Part shown: one piece after another, positions 55,898 through 64,000 of the stretch
Layout of the letters: each line of letters starts with the position of its first letter
Numbering within the stretch: the first letter of the stretch is position 1
Source of the DNA: Achromobacter kerstersii
GTDB lineage: Bacteria; Pseudomonadota; Gammaproteobacteria; Burkholderiales; Burkholderiaceae_B
Assembly (NCBI RefSeq): GCF_902859595.1
Contig: NZ_CADIJQ010000005.1
Coordinates: forward strand, 186,001 to 250,000
Direction of reading: 5' to 3'
Length of the DNA stretch: 64,000 nt
Translations under genes and position numbers: made by a program
Notes under the pieces: model-generated
What the model was told of the DNA's origin: nothing
Databases searched by the model: none
What the model saw: only the letters and a program-made list of their open reading frames with translations

Positions 55898-56494
55898 TCA
55901 ACGGCCACGGTTACCCAAGTCGTCGGCATCACGCCTCAGGCCATTGACGCGCCGTTGCATCTCGTCAACGCTGCGCCGGGTATCGCTACCGGTACGATCC
56001 AGTTGCGAGCCTGAAGGCGTGGGCGCTAGCTTCGGCATGTTCATCGGCGCGCCGGCGTTCAACGGAATCATTGCTGGGGGATGCGGATCTGCTGCGGCGG
56101 GCCTTTCCGTCAGCAGCTTCTCAAGCATGCGCAACTGGTCACGCTGGGTTTGCAGCGACCGTTCCTGGTCCATCAGCGCCTGCTCATTTTCGTCGTCGGT
56201 GCCAAAGATGGCGGCGTGATCGCGTGACGAGCCATCGAGGCGCACACGAGCGTCCGGTCCCGCATTCAGCAACGCCCGTCCAAGCGAGGCATGGTCCGTA
56301 ATGGGCGCGGCCGCAGCTGGTGTCGCAGCGGTAGCGGCAGGCGCGGCCTCGGCAGTGCTTGGAGCGCGAGGGGTTGCGTCGGCATGGGTCGTCTGTGGCT
56401 GCGCTTGCACCTGCGCGGGTGTTTGCGGCTGCGGCTGCGCCACGCTGCCCGCGCTCAACAAGCCCAACCAGAGCCCCGTCATAAAGCGGCGCAT
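55898..56494 (-). CDS. Secreted hypothetical protein
   Basis: 198 aa and not recognised. A signal peptide (MRRFMTGLWLGLLSAGSVAQ) is followed by a Gln/Pro/Ala-rich stretch to about residue 65. A polar region then has coiled-coil potential (ENEQALMDQERSLQTQRDQL), and a second heptad-like helix lies near the end (SVDEMQRRVNGLRRDADDL). It lies between the Liv operon and the S10 terminator. Composition matches the surroundings. A cell-envelope role is possible but unproven. Confidence 0.7.
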   Translation of the reverse strand: MRRFMTGLWLGLLSAGSVAQPQPQTPAQVQAQPQTTHADATPRAPSTAEAAPAATAATPAAAAPITDHASLGRALLNAGPDARVRLDGSSRDHAAIFGTDDENEQALMDQERSLQTQRDQLRMLEKLLTERPAAADPHPPAMIPLNAGAPMNMPKLAPTPSGSQLDRTGSDTRRSVDEMQRRVNGLRRDADDLGNRGR

Positions 56495-56525
56495 GATGTC
56501 GTGTGATCCTCCACTTTCGAAACGC

Positions 56526-56560
56526 GAAAAAAAACGGCAAGGGGTTTAGCCCTTGCCGTT
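56526..56560 (-). terminator. Terminator of the S10 unit after rpsQ
   Basis: On the minus strand an 11-bp stem AACGGCAAGGG/CCCTTGCCGTT over a 6-base loop is followed by eight T residues. A small GAACGG-UUCG-CCGUUC hairpin (56569-56584) lies between it and rpsQ. It shows that S10 transcription stops here instead of running into rplN. Confidence 0.93.
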
Positions 56561-56600
56561 TTATATCAGAACGGCGAACCGTTCCGATGAACTGCTTTAC

Positions 56601-56882
56601 TTAGATGATACGTGCGGCTTCAACCAGACGCACCACACGCCACGACTTCGAGCGCGAGATGGGACGGCCTTCAGCGATTTCAACCGTATCGCCTTCGTTG
56701 TATTGGTTCGATTCATCGTGCGCCTTGTACTTCGCGGAGCGCATGATGATCTTGCCGAAGATGGGGTGCTTGACGCGGCGCTCGACGAGCACAACGACAG
56801 TCTTGTCCATCTTGTTGCTGACGACCTTGCCAACCAGCGTACGCTGGCGCTTGGCCACTTGGGTGTTTTGAGTTTCGCTCAT
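56601..56882 (-). CDS. rpsQ: 30S ribosomal protein S17
   Basis: 93-aa OB-fold 16S rRNA binder, slightly longer than in E. coli because of a polar start ([13 protein letters not shown]). Signature segments are [14 protein letters not shown] and KYKAHDESN. It is the last gene of the S10 unit here; rplN does not follow. It lies 2 bases after rpmC. Confidence 0.98.
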   Translation of the reverse strand: MSETQNTQVAKRQRTLVGKVVSNKMDKTVVVLVERRVKHPIFGKIIMRSAKYKAHDESNQYNEGDTVEIAEGRPISRSKSWRVVRLVEAARII

Positions 56883-56884
56883 GT

Positions 56885-57076
56885 TTATTTCCCTGCCTTC
56901 TCGGTCAGCAAGGTACGAACGCGCGCGATGTCGCGACGCACGTTGCGCAGCTGGCTGGTGTTGGCCAGTTGCTGCGTGGCCTTCTGCATACGCAGACCGA
57001 ATTGTGCCTTCAGCAGGCTTTCGAGCTCTTTGCCGAGCTCGGCGGCGTCTTTCGAACGGAGTTCGCTAGCTTTCAT
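56885..57076 (-). CDS. rpmC: 50S ribosomal protein L29
   Basis: 63-aa helical-hairpin protein at the exit tunnel. It starts [18 protein letters not shown] and continues [20 protein letters not shown]. It lies 11 bases after rplP. Confidence 0.97.
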
Positions 57077-57087
57077 GTTAGGTCTCC

Positions 57088-57504
57088 TTAAGCACCGATG
57101 TGACGAGCGACGAACGTCGTCGAGATCGGCAACTTGGCAGCGGCCAGACGGAAAGCTTCACGTGCGATTTCTTCGCTCACACCTTCCATTTCGTAGAGCA
57201 CTTTGCCGGGTTGAATTTCAGCGACCCAGTACTCCGGATTGCCCTTACCGTTACCCATGCGGACTTCGGCAGGCTTTTGCGAGATGGGCTTATCCGGGAA
57301 AATGCGAATCCAGATACGGCCGCCACGCTTGATGTGACGATTGATAGCACGACGAGCGGCTTCGATCTGGCGAGCGGTCAGACGGCCACGGCCGGTGGCC
57401 TTCAGACCGAATTCGCCGAACGACACGTGGGTACCACGAGTCGCCAGACCGGTGTTGCGGCCCTTCTGCTCTTTGCGATACTTTCTGCGAGAGGGTTGCA
57501 GCAT
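57088..57504 (-). CDS. rplP: 50S ribosomal protein L16
   Basis: 138-aa protein near the A-site tRNA elbow. It starts [19 protein letters not shown], with [20 protein letters not shown] and the [14 protein letters not shown] signature. It lies 2 bases after rpsC. Confidence 0.98.
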
Positions 57505-57506
57505 GG

Positions 57507-58301
57507 TTATTCTCCTTCAGGCGCCGGAGCAGCGTCCGCCTTGCGGGGACCACCACGACCACGACCACCCGGACGACCGGTGCGAGCACCGTCCGGACGA
57601 TCACCACGCGGAGCGCGGCGCGGACGACGTTCTTCTTCGCGCGGGGCAGCGGTTTCCGGCGGCAATTCGCCGTTAGCCAGCATGTCGCCCTTGTAGACCC
57701 AGACCTTGATGCCGATCACGCCATACGTGGTGTGGGCTTCGGAGGTGCCGTAGTCAATGTTGGCCTTCAGGGTGTGCAGCGGCACACGGCCTTCGCGATA
57801 CCACTCGGTGCGAGCAATTTCGATACCGTTCAGACGGCCCGAGCTCATGATCTTGATGCCTTGGGCACCCAGACGCATCGCGTTTTGCATCGCGCGCTTC
57901 ATTGCGCGACGGAACATGATGCGCTTCTCGAGCTGTTGCGAGATCGAGTCGGCGATCAGTTGAGCATCGGTTTCCGGCTTGCGGATTTCTTCGATGTTGA
58001 CGTGCACAGGCACGCCCATCAGACGCTGCAGATCAGCCTTCAGGCTTTCGATGTCTTCGCCGCGCTTGCCGATCACCACGCCCGGACGAGCCGAGTAGAC
58101 GGTGATGCGGGCATTCTTGGCCGGACGCTCGATGATCACGCGACCAACGGAGGCGCTCTTGAGCTTCTTCTTCAGGTACTCGCGAACGCGAATGTCTTCG
58201 GCAAGCATCGTGCCGAAGGCCTTGTCGTCGGCGAACCAACGCGAGGACCAATTACGGGTGACCGCGAGACGGAACCCAGTGGGGTGAATTTTCTGACCCA
58301 T
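57507..58301 (-). CDS. rpsC: 30S ribosomal protein S3
   Basis: 264-aa mRNA-entry protein, longer than the 233 aa of E. coli. KH domain ([18 protein letters not shown]) and C-terminal S3 domain are intact. An added tail of about 50 residues is rich in Arg, Gly, Asp and Pro ([15 protein letters not shown]). The overlap into a GRGRGG-like stretch suggests a flexible basic extension seen in betaproteobacteria. Confidence 0.97.
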   Translation of the reverse strand: MGQKIHPTGFRLAVTRNWSSRWFADDKAFGTMLAEDIRVREYLKKKLKSASVGRVIIERPAKNARITVYSARPGVVIGKRGEDIESLKADLQRLMGVPVHVNIEEIRKPETDAQLIADSISQQLEKRIMFRRAMKRAMQNAMRLGAQGIKIMSSGRLNGIEIARTEWYREGRVPLHTLKANIDYGTSEAHTTYGVIGIKVWVYKGDMLANGELPPETAAPREEERRPRRAPRGDRPDGARTGRPGGRGRGGPRKADAAPAPEGE

Positions 58302-58310
58302 CGTGACTCC

Positions 58311-58640
58311 TTAAGCTCCGACCTTGACCGTGATATGGCAGGTCTGCTTCTCGATACGGTTGCCGCGGCCCTTGGCGCGAGCGGAGAAGCGCTTCATCGA
58401 CTGAGCCTTGTCCACAAAAATCGTGGTGACTTTCAGTTCGTCGATATCGGCGCCGTCGTTGTGCTCGGCGTTGGCGATGGCGGACTCGACAGCCTTCTTC
58501 AGGATGACGGCAGCCTTCTTCGGCGAGAAGGTGAGGATTTCCAGGGCACGGCCGACCTTCTGACCACGGATCAAGTCCGCAACCAGACGCGTCTTCTGTG
58601 CCGAGATGTGCACCCCACGGATAATGGCAGTAGTTTCCAT
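58311..58640 (-). CDS. rplV: 50S ribosomal protein L22
   Basis: 109-aa tunnel-wall protein, the macrolide-contact loop is near 85-95. It starts [19 protein letters not shown] and has the [14 protein letters not shown] segment. It lies 3 bases after rpsS and 9 before rpsC. Confidence 0.97.
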   Translation of the reverse strand: METTAIIRGVHISAQKTRLVADLIRGQKVGRALEILTFSPKKAAVILKKAVESAIANAEHNDGADIDELKVTTIFVDKAQSMKRFSARAKGRGNRIEKQTCHITVKVGA

Positions 58641-58643
58641 CGC

Positions 58644-58919
58644 TTACCTCTTCGCCTTCTTGTCCGCAGCGTGGCCCTTGAACGTACGGGTCAGCGCGAA
58701 CTCGCCCAGCTTGTGACCGACCATGTTCTCGTTGATGTACACGGGGACATGTTGCTTGCCGTTGTGCACAGCGATCGTCAGACCGATGAACTCGGGCAGG
58801 ATCGTGGAACGACGCGACCAGGTCTTGATCGGCTTCTTGTCTTTGCCCGCGACGGCCGTGTCCACCTTTTTGATCAGGTGAGCATCGACAAACGGGCCTT
58901 TCTTGATCGAACGTGACAT
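58644..58919 (-). CDS. rpsS: 30S ribosomal protein S19
   Basis: 91-aa head protein paired with S13. It starts [19 protein letters not shown] and has the signature [16 protein letters not shown]. It lies 12 bases after rplB. Confidence 0.98.
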   Translation of the reverse strand: MSRSIKKGPFVDAHLIKKVDTAVAGKDKKPIKTWSRRSTILPEFIGLTIAVHNGKQHVPVYINENMVGHKLGEFALTRTFKGHAADKKAKR

Positions 58920-58931
58920 AGTGTTCGCCTC

Positions 58932-59759
58932 TTACTTGCGCTTGCGCCGTTGGACGATCATATTGTTCGTCCGCTTGTTGCGACGGGTCTTGAAACCCTT
59001 CGCCGGAGTACCCCACGGGCTGACCGGTTCGCGTGCTTCACCGGTACGGCCTTCGCCGCCACCGTGCGGGTGATCCACCGGGTTCATGGCAACGCCACGA
59101 ACCGTCGGGCGGATACCGCGCCAACGCATTGCACCGGCCTTGCCAATTTGGCGCAGGCTGTGTTCTTCGTTACCGACTTCACCGATGGTGGCGCGGCATT
59201 CGATGTGCACACGGCGGACTTCACCCGAGCGCAGACGCACTTGAGCGTAGATGCCTTCGCGAGCCAGCAGGACGGCGGAAGCGCCGGCCGAACGGACCAT
59301 CTGAGCACCCTTGCCAGGCAGCATTTCAACGCAGTGAATCGTCGTACCCACCGGGATGTTGCGGATCGGCAGCGTGTTACCGGCGCGGATCGGAGCATCG
59401 GTGCCCGACAGCAGGGTTGCACCCACTTCCAGACCACGCGGAGCGATGATGTAACGACGTTCGCCGTCGGCGTAGCACAGCAGAGCAATGTGCGCCGTAC
59501 GGTTGGGGTCATATTCCAGACGCTCAACCTTTGCCGGGATACCGTCCTTGTCGCGACGGAAGTCGACGACACGGTAGTGTTGCTTGTGACCACCGCCGCG
59601 ATGGCGGATCGTGATGTGACCGTTGTTGTTACGGCCAGAACCACGGGTCTTCTTTTCCAGCAGCGGCGCGTAGGGCTCACCCTTGTGCAGGTTCGGGCTA
59701 ACAACCTTCACCATGCCACGGCGGCCAGCCGAAGTCGGCTTAACTTTTACGAGGGCCAT
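58932..59759 (-). CDS. rplB: 50S ribosomal protein L2
   Basis: 275-aa protein needed for subunit joining and peptidyl transfer. It starts [19 protein letters not shown]. The catalytic-region signature [18 protein letters not shown] contains the conserved His. The start ATG directly abuts the rplW stop. Confidence 0.98.
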   Translation of the reverse strand: MALVKVKPTSAGRRGMVKVVSPNLHKGEPYAPLLEKKTRGSGRNNNGHITIRHRGGGHKQHYRVVDFRRDKDGIPAKVERLEYDPNRTAHIALLCYADGERRYIIAPRGLEVGATLLSGTDAPIRAGNTLPIRNIPVGTTIHCVEMLPGKGAQMVRSAGASAVLLAREGIYAQVRLRSGEVRRVHIECRATIGEVGNEEHSLRQIGKAGAMRWRGIRPTVRGVAMNPVDHPHGGGEGRTGEAREPVSPWGTPAKGFKTRRNKRTNNMIVQRRKRK

Positions 59760-60056
59760 TTACTTCACCTCCGCAAAGTCGATTTCCTGGCCGTCCTTGA
59801 GCGACACGTAAGCCTTGCGCTCATTACGGCGACGGCCAACGAATCGGCCAAAGCGCTTGACTTTGCCCTTACGGTTGAGGACCTGCACGGACTCGACCTG
59901 CACCTTGAAGAGCAGTTCGACGGCAGCCTTGATTTCCGGCTTGGTAGCGTCAGCCACGACACGGAAAGCGACTTGCTGATTCTTCTCAGCGACGAACGTG
60001 GCCTTTTCGGTCACGATCGGAGCCAGAATGACTTGCATCAAGCGTTCAGCGTTCAT
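59760..60056 (-). CDS. rplW: 50S ribosomal protein L23
   Basis: 98-aa exit-tunnel protein and docking site for SRP and trigger factor. It starts [19 protein letters not shown]. The start overlaps the rplD stop by four bases; its stop abuts the rplB start. Confidence 0.97.
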   Translation of the reverse strand: MNAERLMQVILAPIVTEKATFVAEKNQQVAFRVVADATKPEIKAAVELLFKVQVESVQVLNRKGKVKRFGRFVGRRRNERKAYVSLKDGQEIDFAEVK

Positions 60057-60673
60057 CCCAGCATCTCCTCGAGTTGAGCGATGGCCGGCTTGGTGATCAG
60101 CACTTTCTTGTAGTGGACCAGCGACAACGGATCGGCATAACGGGGCTCGACAACAGCAACGTGCGGCAGGTTGCGGGTGGCGAGGTAAACATTCTCATCA
60201 ACGCTGTCGGTGATGATCAGGACCGAGTCCAGGCCCAGGCTCTTCAGCTTTGCAGCAGCAGCCTTGGTCTTGGGCGATTCCAGATCAAACGATTCGACAA
60301 CAGCGATGCGGTCTTCACGGGCCAGTTGCGACAAGATCGAACGGATCCCGGCGCGGTACATCTTCTTGTTGACCTTCTGGGTGAAGTTCTCTTCGGGCGA
60401 GTTCGGGAAAATCCGACCACCGCCACGCCACAGCGGCGACGAAGTCATACCAGCGCGTGCGCGGCCGGTACCCTTCTGGCGCCAGGGCTTCTTGGTCGAG
60501 TGCTTAACTTCAGTGCGATCCTTCTGAGCGCGGTTGCCGGCACGGGCATTGGCTTGGAAAGCCACCACGATCTGATGAATCAGCGCTTCGTTGAAGTCAC
60601 GGCCGAAGATCGTATCGGGCGCGCTGAACGTAGCAGCGGCCTGACCTTGGTCGTTCAGGAGCTTGAGATCCAT
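60053..60673 (-). CDS. rplD: 50S ribosomal protein L4
   Basis: 206-aa tunnel-constriction protein; in E. coli it autoregulates the S10 operon by binding the leader. It contains the loop segment [20 protein letters not shown]. It is four bases after rplC. The leader before rplC may be its target here (inference). Confidence 0.98.
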   Translation of the reverse strand: MDLKLLNDQGQAAATFSAPDTIFGRDFNEALIHQIVVAFQANARAGNRAQKDRTEVKHSTKKPWRQKGTGRARAGMTSSPLWRGGGRIFPNSPEENFTQKVNKKMYRAGIRSILSQLAREDRIAVVESFDLESPKTKAAAAKLKSLGLDSVLIITDSVDENVYLATRNLPHVAVVEPRYADPLSLVHYKKVLITKPAIAQLEEMLG

Positions 60674-60677
60674 TTAC

Positions 60678-61367
60678 TTACGCTCCCTTCTTGGCCGGGG
60701 CCTTGATGGCCGGGCGCACGACGATGTCGGCGCCAGCGTGGCCGGGGACAGCGCCCTTGACCAGCAGCAGGCCACGCTCAACGTCAACGCGAACGACGTC
60801 GAGGTTTTGAACGGTGCGGGTGACATCACCCAGGTGACCAGCCATGCGCTTACCCGGGAAAATGCGGCCCGGATCTTGTGCTTGACCAATCGAGCCGGGG
60901 ACGCGGTGCGAACGGGAGTTACCGTGCGAAGCGCGTTGCGAACCGAAGTGGTGACGCTTGATGGTACCGGCAAAGCCTTTACCAATGGTCGTGCCCGTCA
61001 CGTCGACCTGTTGGCCGGCTTCGAACACGGATTCCACGGCGATCACGGCACCGGCTGCAAATTCAGCAGCGCGAGCGGGATCAAGGCGGAATTCTTTGAG
61101 GATGCTACCGGCTTCAGTGCCGGCTTTGGCGTAGTGGCCCGTTTGCGGCTGAGCCACACGCGAGGCACGACGAGTGCCATAAGTCACTTGGATCGCGGCG
61201 TAGCCGTCGGTTTCCAGCGACTTAACTTGGGTCACGCGGTTGTTAGACACGTCCAGCACGGTTACCGGGATGGATTCACCTTCCTCGGTAAAAATGCGGG
61301 TCATGCCGACCTTGCGACCCACCAGCCCCAGCCGGTGAGCGGCGGGCGTGGGTGTCGAATTCGACAT
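60678..61367 (-). CDS. rplC: 50S ribosomal protein L3
   Basis: 229-aa protein near the peptidyl-transferase centre; about 20 residues longer than in E. coli. Fold start is [20 protein letters not shown]; signature [20 protein letters not shown] carries the modified Gln region. I chose the ATG at 61367, which has GGAG seven bases upstream. The ATG at 61379 is less well placed. It is the first gene of the S10 unit in this genome. Confidence 0.97.
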   Translation of the reverse strand: MSNSTPTPAAHRLGLVGRKVGMTRIFTEEGESIPVTVLDVSNNRVTQVKSLETDGYAAIQVTYGTRRASRVAQPQTGHYAKAGTEAGSILKEFRLDPARAAEFAAGAVIAVESVFEAGQQVDVTGTTIGKGFAGTIKRHHFGSQRASHGNSRSHRVPGSIGQAQDPGRIFPGKRMAGHLGDVTRTVQNLDVVRVDVERGLLLVKGAVPGHAGADIVVRPAIKAPAKKGA

Positions 61368-61597
61368 CGTTTTCTCCATTCCTGACTGCGATTGGTCAGG
61401 GCTAATCAGGCAAAAGGTAACGGCCTTTGCCCTACGACTATGTTCAACCTGGTTGGTATTGCCTGAGCCCGTCGTAGCTGTAAATCCCCGCGTGAATCTG
61501 CGGTACAGCGTTATGGTTCAGGTCATTCCGCCCATAGTTAGACTTGCCACAAAATGGCAAGCTTTACATATTAGCATGATTTTTTCAGGCGGTACAA
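61368..61597 (-). promoter_or_regulatory. Promoter and folded leader of rplC
   Basis: On the minus strand TTGTAC (61597-61592), an 18-base spacer and TAATAT (61573-61568) form a promoter. The leader of about 190 nt then folds into CTTGCCA/TGGCAAG (61561-61543), CTACGAC/GTCGTAG (61477-61432), a GGCAAAAGG/CCTTTGCC stem with a bulged A (61431-61409) and CCTGAC/GTCAGG (61400-61381) just before the ribosome site. It is similar in place and size to the L4-controlled S10 leader of E. coli, but lies before rplC and not before rpsJ. Confidence 0.6.
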
Positions 61598-61772
61598 GTA
61601 CTTAGCGCACTTTGGCTCAGCGCAAGCAGGCAATTTTGCGACACTGGCTTCGTCGCGGAACTGCCCCGCCAAGCGGGCGGACGTCAGCCGAACAGTAAGT
61701 GTTCGCTCACCCCTAGCGACGGCCAAGTGACGGCCAGGCGACGCATCTACAACACTGGCACCGTCCAAAACA
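61598..61772. other. Part of the rpsJ-rplC gap without recognised features
   Basis: Between the rplC promoter and the terminator after rpsJ I see no gene. Short repeats of GACGGCCA (about 61718-61738) are the only pattern. Confidence 0.4.
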
Positions 61773-61808
61773 AAATGGCCGCACTCCCTGAGGAATACGG
61801 CCATTTTT
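61773..61808. terminator. Two-way terminator between rpsJ and rplC
   Basis: AAATGGCCG pairs with CGGCCATTT. The plus side is followed by TTTTTTT, and on the minus strand, reading from rpsJ, TTTTGTTTTGG follows. It separates the tuf-rpsJ transcript from the S10 unit. Confidence 0.85.
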
Positions 61809-61846
61809 TTCGAGCCTACCGGCGAAGGTGGCAGGCTCGGTACGCC

Positions 61847-62158
61847 TTACTGCAGCGCGATTTCGACGTCGACGCCGGCCGGCAGGTCCAGACGCATCAG
61901 AGCGTCAACGGTCTTGTCGGTGGGATCAACGATGTCCATCAAGCGCTGATGGGTACGGATTTCGAACTGGTCACGCGACGTCTTGTTGACGTGCGGCGAA
62001 CGCAGAACGTCGTAACGACGGATACGCGTGGGCAGCGGCACCGGGCCGCGGACAACGGCGCCCGTACGCTTGGCGGTGTCGACGATTTCAGCGGCCGATT
62101 GATCGATCAGCTTGTAATCGAAGGCTTTCAAGCGGATACGGATCTTTTGGTTTTTCAT
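61847..62158 (-). CDS. rpsJ: 30S ribosomal protein S10
   Basis: 103-aa protein that also pairs with NusB in antitermination. It starts [19 protein letters not shown], with [20 protein letters not shown]. It follows tuf after 74 bases and is closed by a terminator; it is not joined to rplC, unlike E. coli, where it opens the S10 operon. Confidence 0.98.
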   Translation of the reverse strand: MKNQKIRIRLKAFDYKLIDQSAAEIVDTAKRTGAVVRGPVPLPTRIRRYDVLRSPHVNKTSRDQFEIRTHQRLMDIVDPTDKTVDALMRLDLPAGVDVEIALQ

Positions 62159-62232
62159 GGCGTTTCCTAAAGAACGAGAGGCGAAGGCGACGAGGCGCCC
62201 TCGCTGTTTGTTTGCTGCTTAAGTGATCCGAA

Positions 62233-63423
<1,191 letters not shown>

Positions 63424-63498
63424 GATCTCTATCCTTTAACTTTCAAGGAAACTTGAATCTGCCAGGCCGCCCGGATGAGCGGACCTGGCTAGGGTTAT

Positions 63499-64000
63499 TT
63501 ACTTGGCCCGAGCGGCGATGACTTCGTCAGCGACGTTCTTGGGGGCCTCGGAGTAATGCTTGAATTCCATCGTGTACGTGGCACGACCTTGCGTCAGCGA
63601 ACGCAGGTTCGTGGCGTAACCGAACATCTCGGCCAGGGGCACTTCAGCCTTGATGGTCTTGCCGCCACCAACCATGTCATCCATACCTTGGACCATGCCG
63701 CGACGCGAGGACAGATCGCCCATCACGGTACCAGCGTAGTCTTCCGGCGTTTCGACTTCAACGGCCATCATCGGTTCCAGCAGCACGGGGCTGGCCTTGC
63801 GCAGACCTTCCTTGAATGCCATGGAGCCGGCCATCTTGAACGCGTTTTCGTTCGAGTCCACATCGTGGTACGAACCGAAGAACAGCGTGCACTTGACGTC
63901 GACGATCGGGTAGCCAGCCAACACGCCCGAAGGCAGCGTTTCCTGGATGCCCTTGTCCACCGCGGGGATGTATTCGCGAGGAACCACACCGCCCTTGATG
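63499..64000 (-). CDS. fusA: Elongation factor G, C-terminal part (partial)
   Basis: About 167 C-terminal residues of EF-G; the gene continues beyond the right edge. The visible frame includes domain IV and V blocks such as [28 protein letters not shown] and [18 protein letters not shown]. It is 75 bases upstream of tuf in the str order fusA-tuf-rpsJ. Confidence 0.97.
   Translation of the reverse strand, partial: IKGGVVPREYIPAVDKGIQETLPSGVLAGYPIVDVKCTLFFGSYHDVDSNENAFKMAGSMAFKEGLRKASPVLLEPMMAVEVETPEDYAGTVMGDLSSRRGMVQGMDDMVGGGKTIKAEVPLAEMFGYATNLRSLTQGRATYTMEFKHYSEAPKNVADEVIAARAK

Noticed and set aside
44232..56494. Treating the block between S10 and spc as a recent mobile element
   Set aside because: I found no integrase, transposase, terminal repeat or composition shift at its borders, so recent transfer is not supported.

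Overview
The window is a GC-rich chromosomal segment from a betaproteobacterium. Gene content and gene order point to Alcaligenaceae, most likely Achromobacter or close to Bordetella. The evidence is the ssb / MFS / uvrA neighbourhood, ponA divergent from aroK-aroB-dgt, a ResB/CcsB (System II) cytochrome c maturation pair, and typical betaproteobacterial ribosomal proteins. The genus is inferred from family resemblance only.

Layout. 1-2043: end of an integrative element, with two overlapping tyrosine recombinase genes (the second cut by the window edge) next to the 3' end of ssb. 2044-13406: housekeeping genes (ssb, YajR-like MFS exporter, uvrA, a GST, dgt, aroB, aroK, ponA). 13432-22586: a catabolic island with a divergent FCD-type GntR regulator, a hydantoinase/dihydropyrimidinase, a second amidohydrolase and a complete Dpp-type ABC importer. 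22714-34691: housekeeping genes (cyaY, lptM-lysA, ccsB-resB, a cytochrome c4, engB-hemB, a DMT permease, dsbD-cutA, a HIT protein). 34838-43877: the alpha and spc ribosomal clusters (rplQ back to rplN). 44232-56494: a 12-kb block unrelated to ribosomes (LpxO-like hydroxylase, aldehyde dehydrogenase, lipoprotein metallophosphoesterase, AraC regulator, alpha/beta hydrolase plus Liv-type ABC importer, a secreted hypothetical protein). 56601-61367: S10 cluster (rpsQ back to rplC). 61847-64000: rpsJ, tuf and the 3' part of fusA.

Main structural point. The usually continuous str-S10-spc-alpha superoperon is cut into separate units. A two-way terminator lies between rpsJ and rplC, and rplC has its own promoter and a folded leader. 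A strong terminator closes the S10 unit after rpsQ. The spc unit restarts about 12.7 kb away at a good sigma-70-like promoter. That promoter is followed by a leader of about 247 nt before rplN that holds a nearly perfect 36-nt hairpin with competing alternative pairings. I consider this leader the best candidate for an undescribed regulatory element. Other points of interest are the recombinase pair with nested inverted repeats beside ssb, a 16-bp tandem array that starts inside the last codons of uvrA, and a perfect 36-bp duplication inside a signal peptide.

I see no rRNA, tRNA, CRISPR array or insertion sequence in the window.
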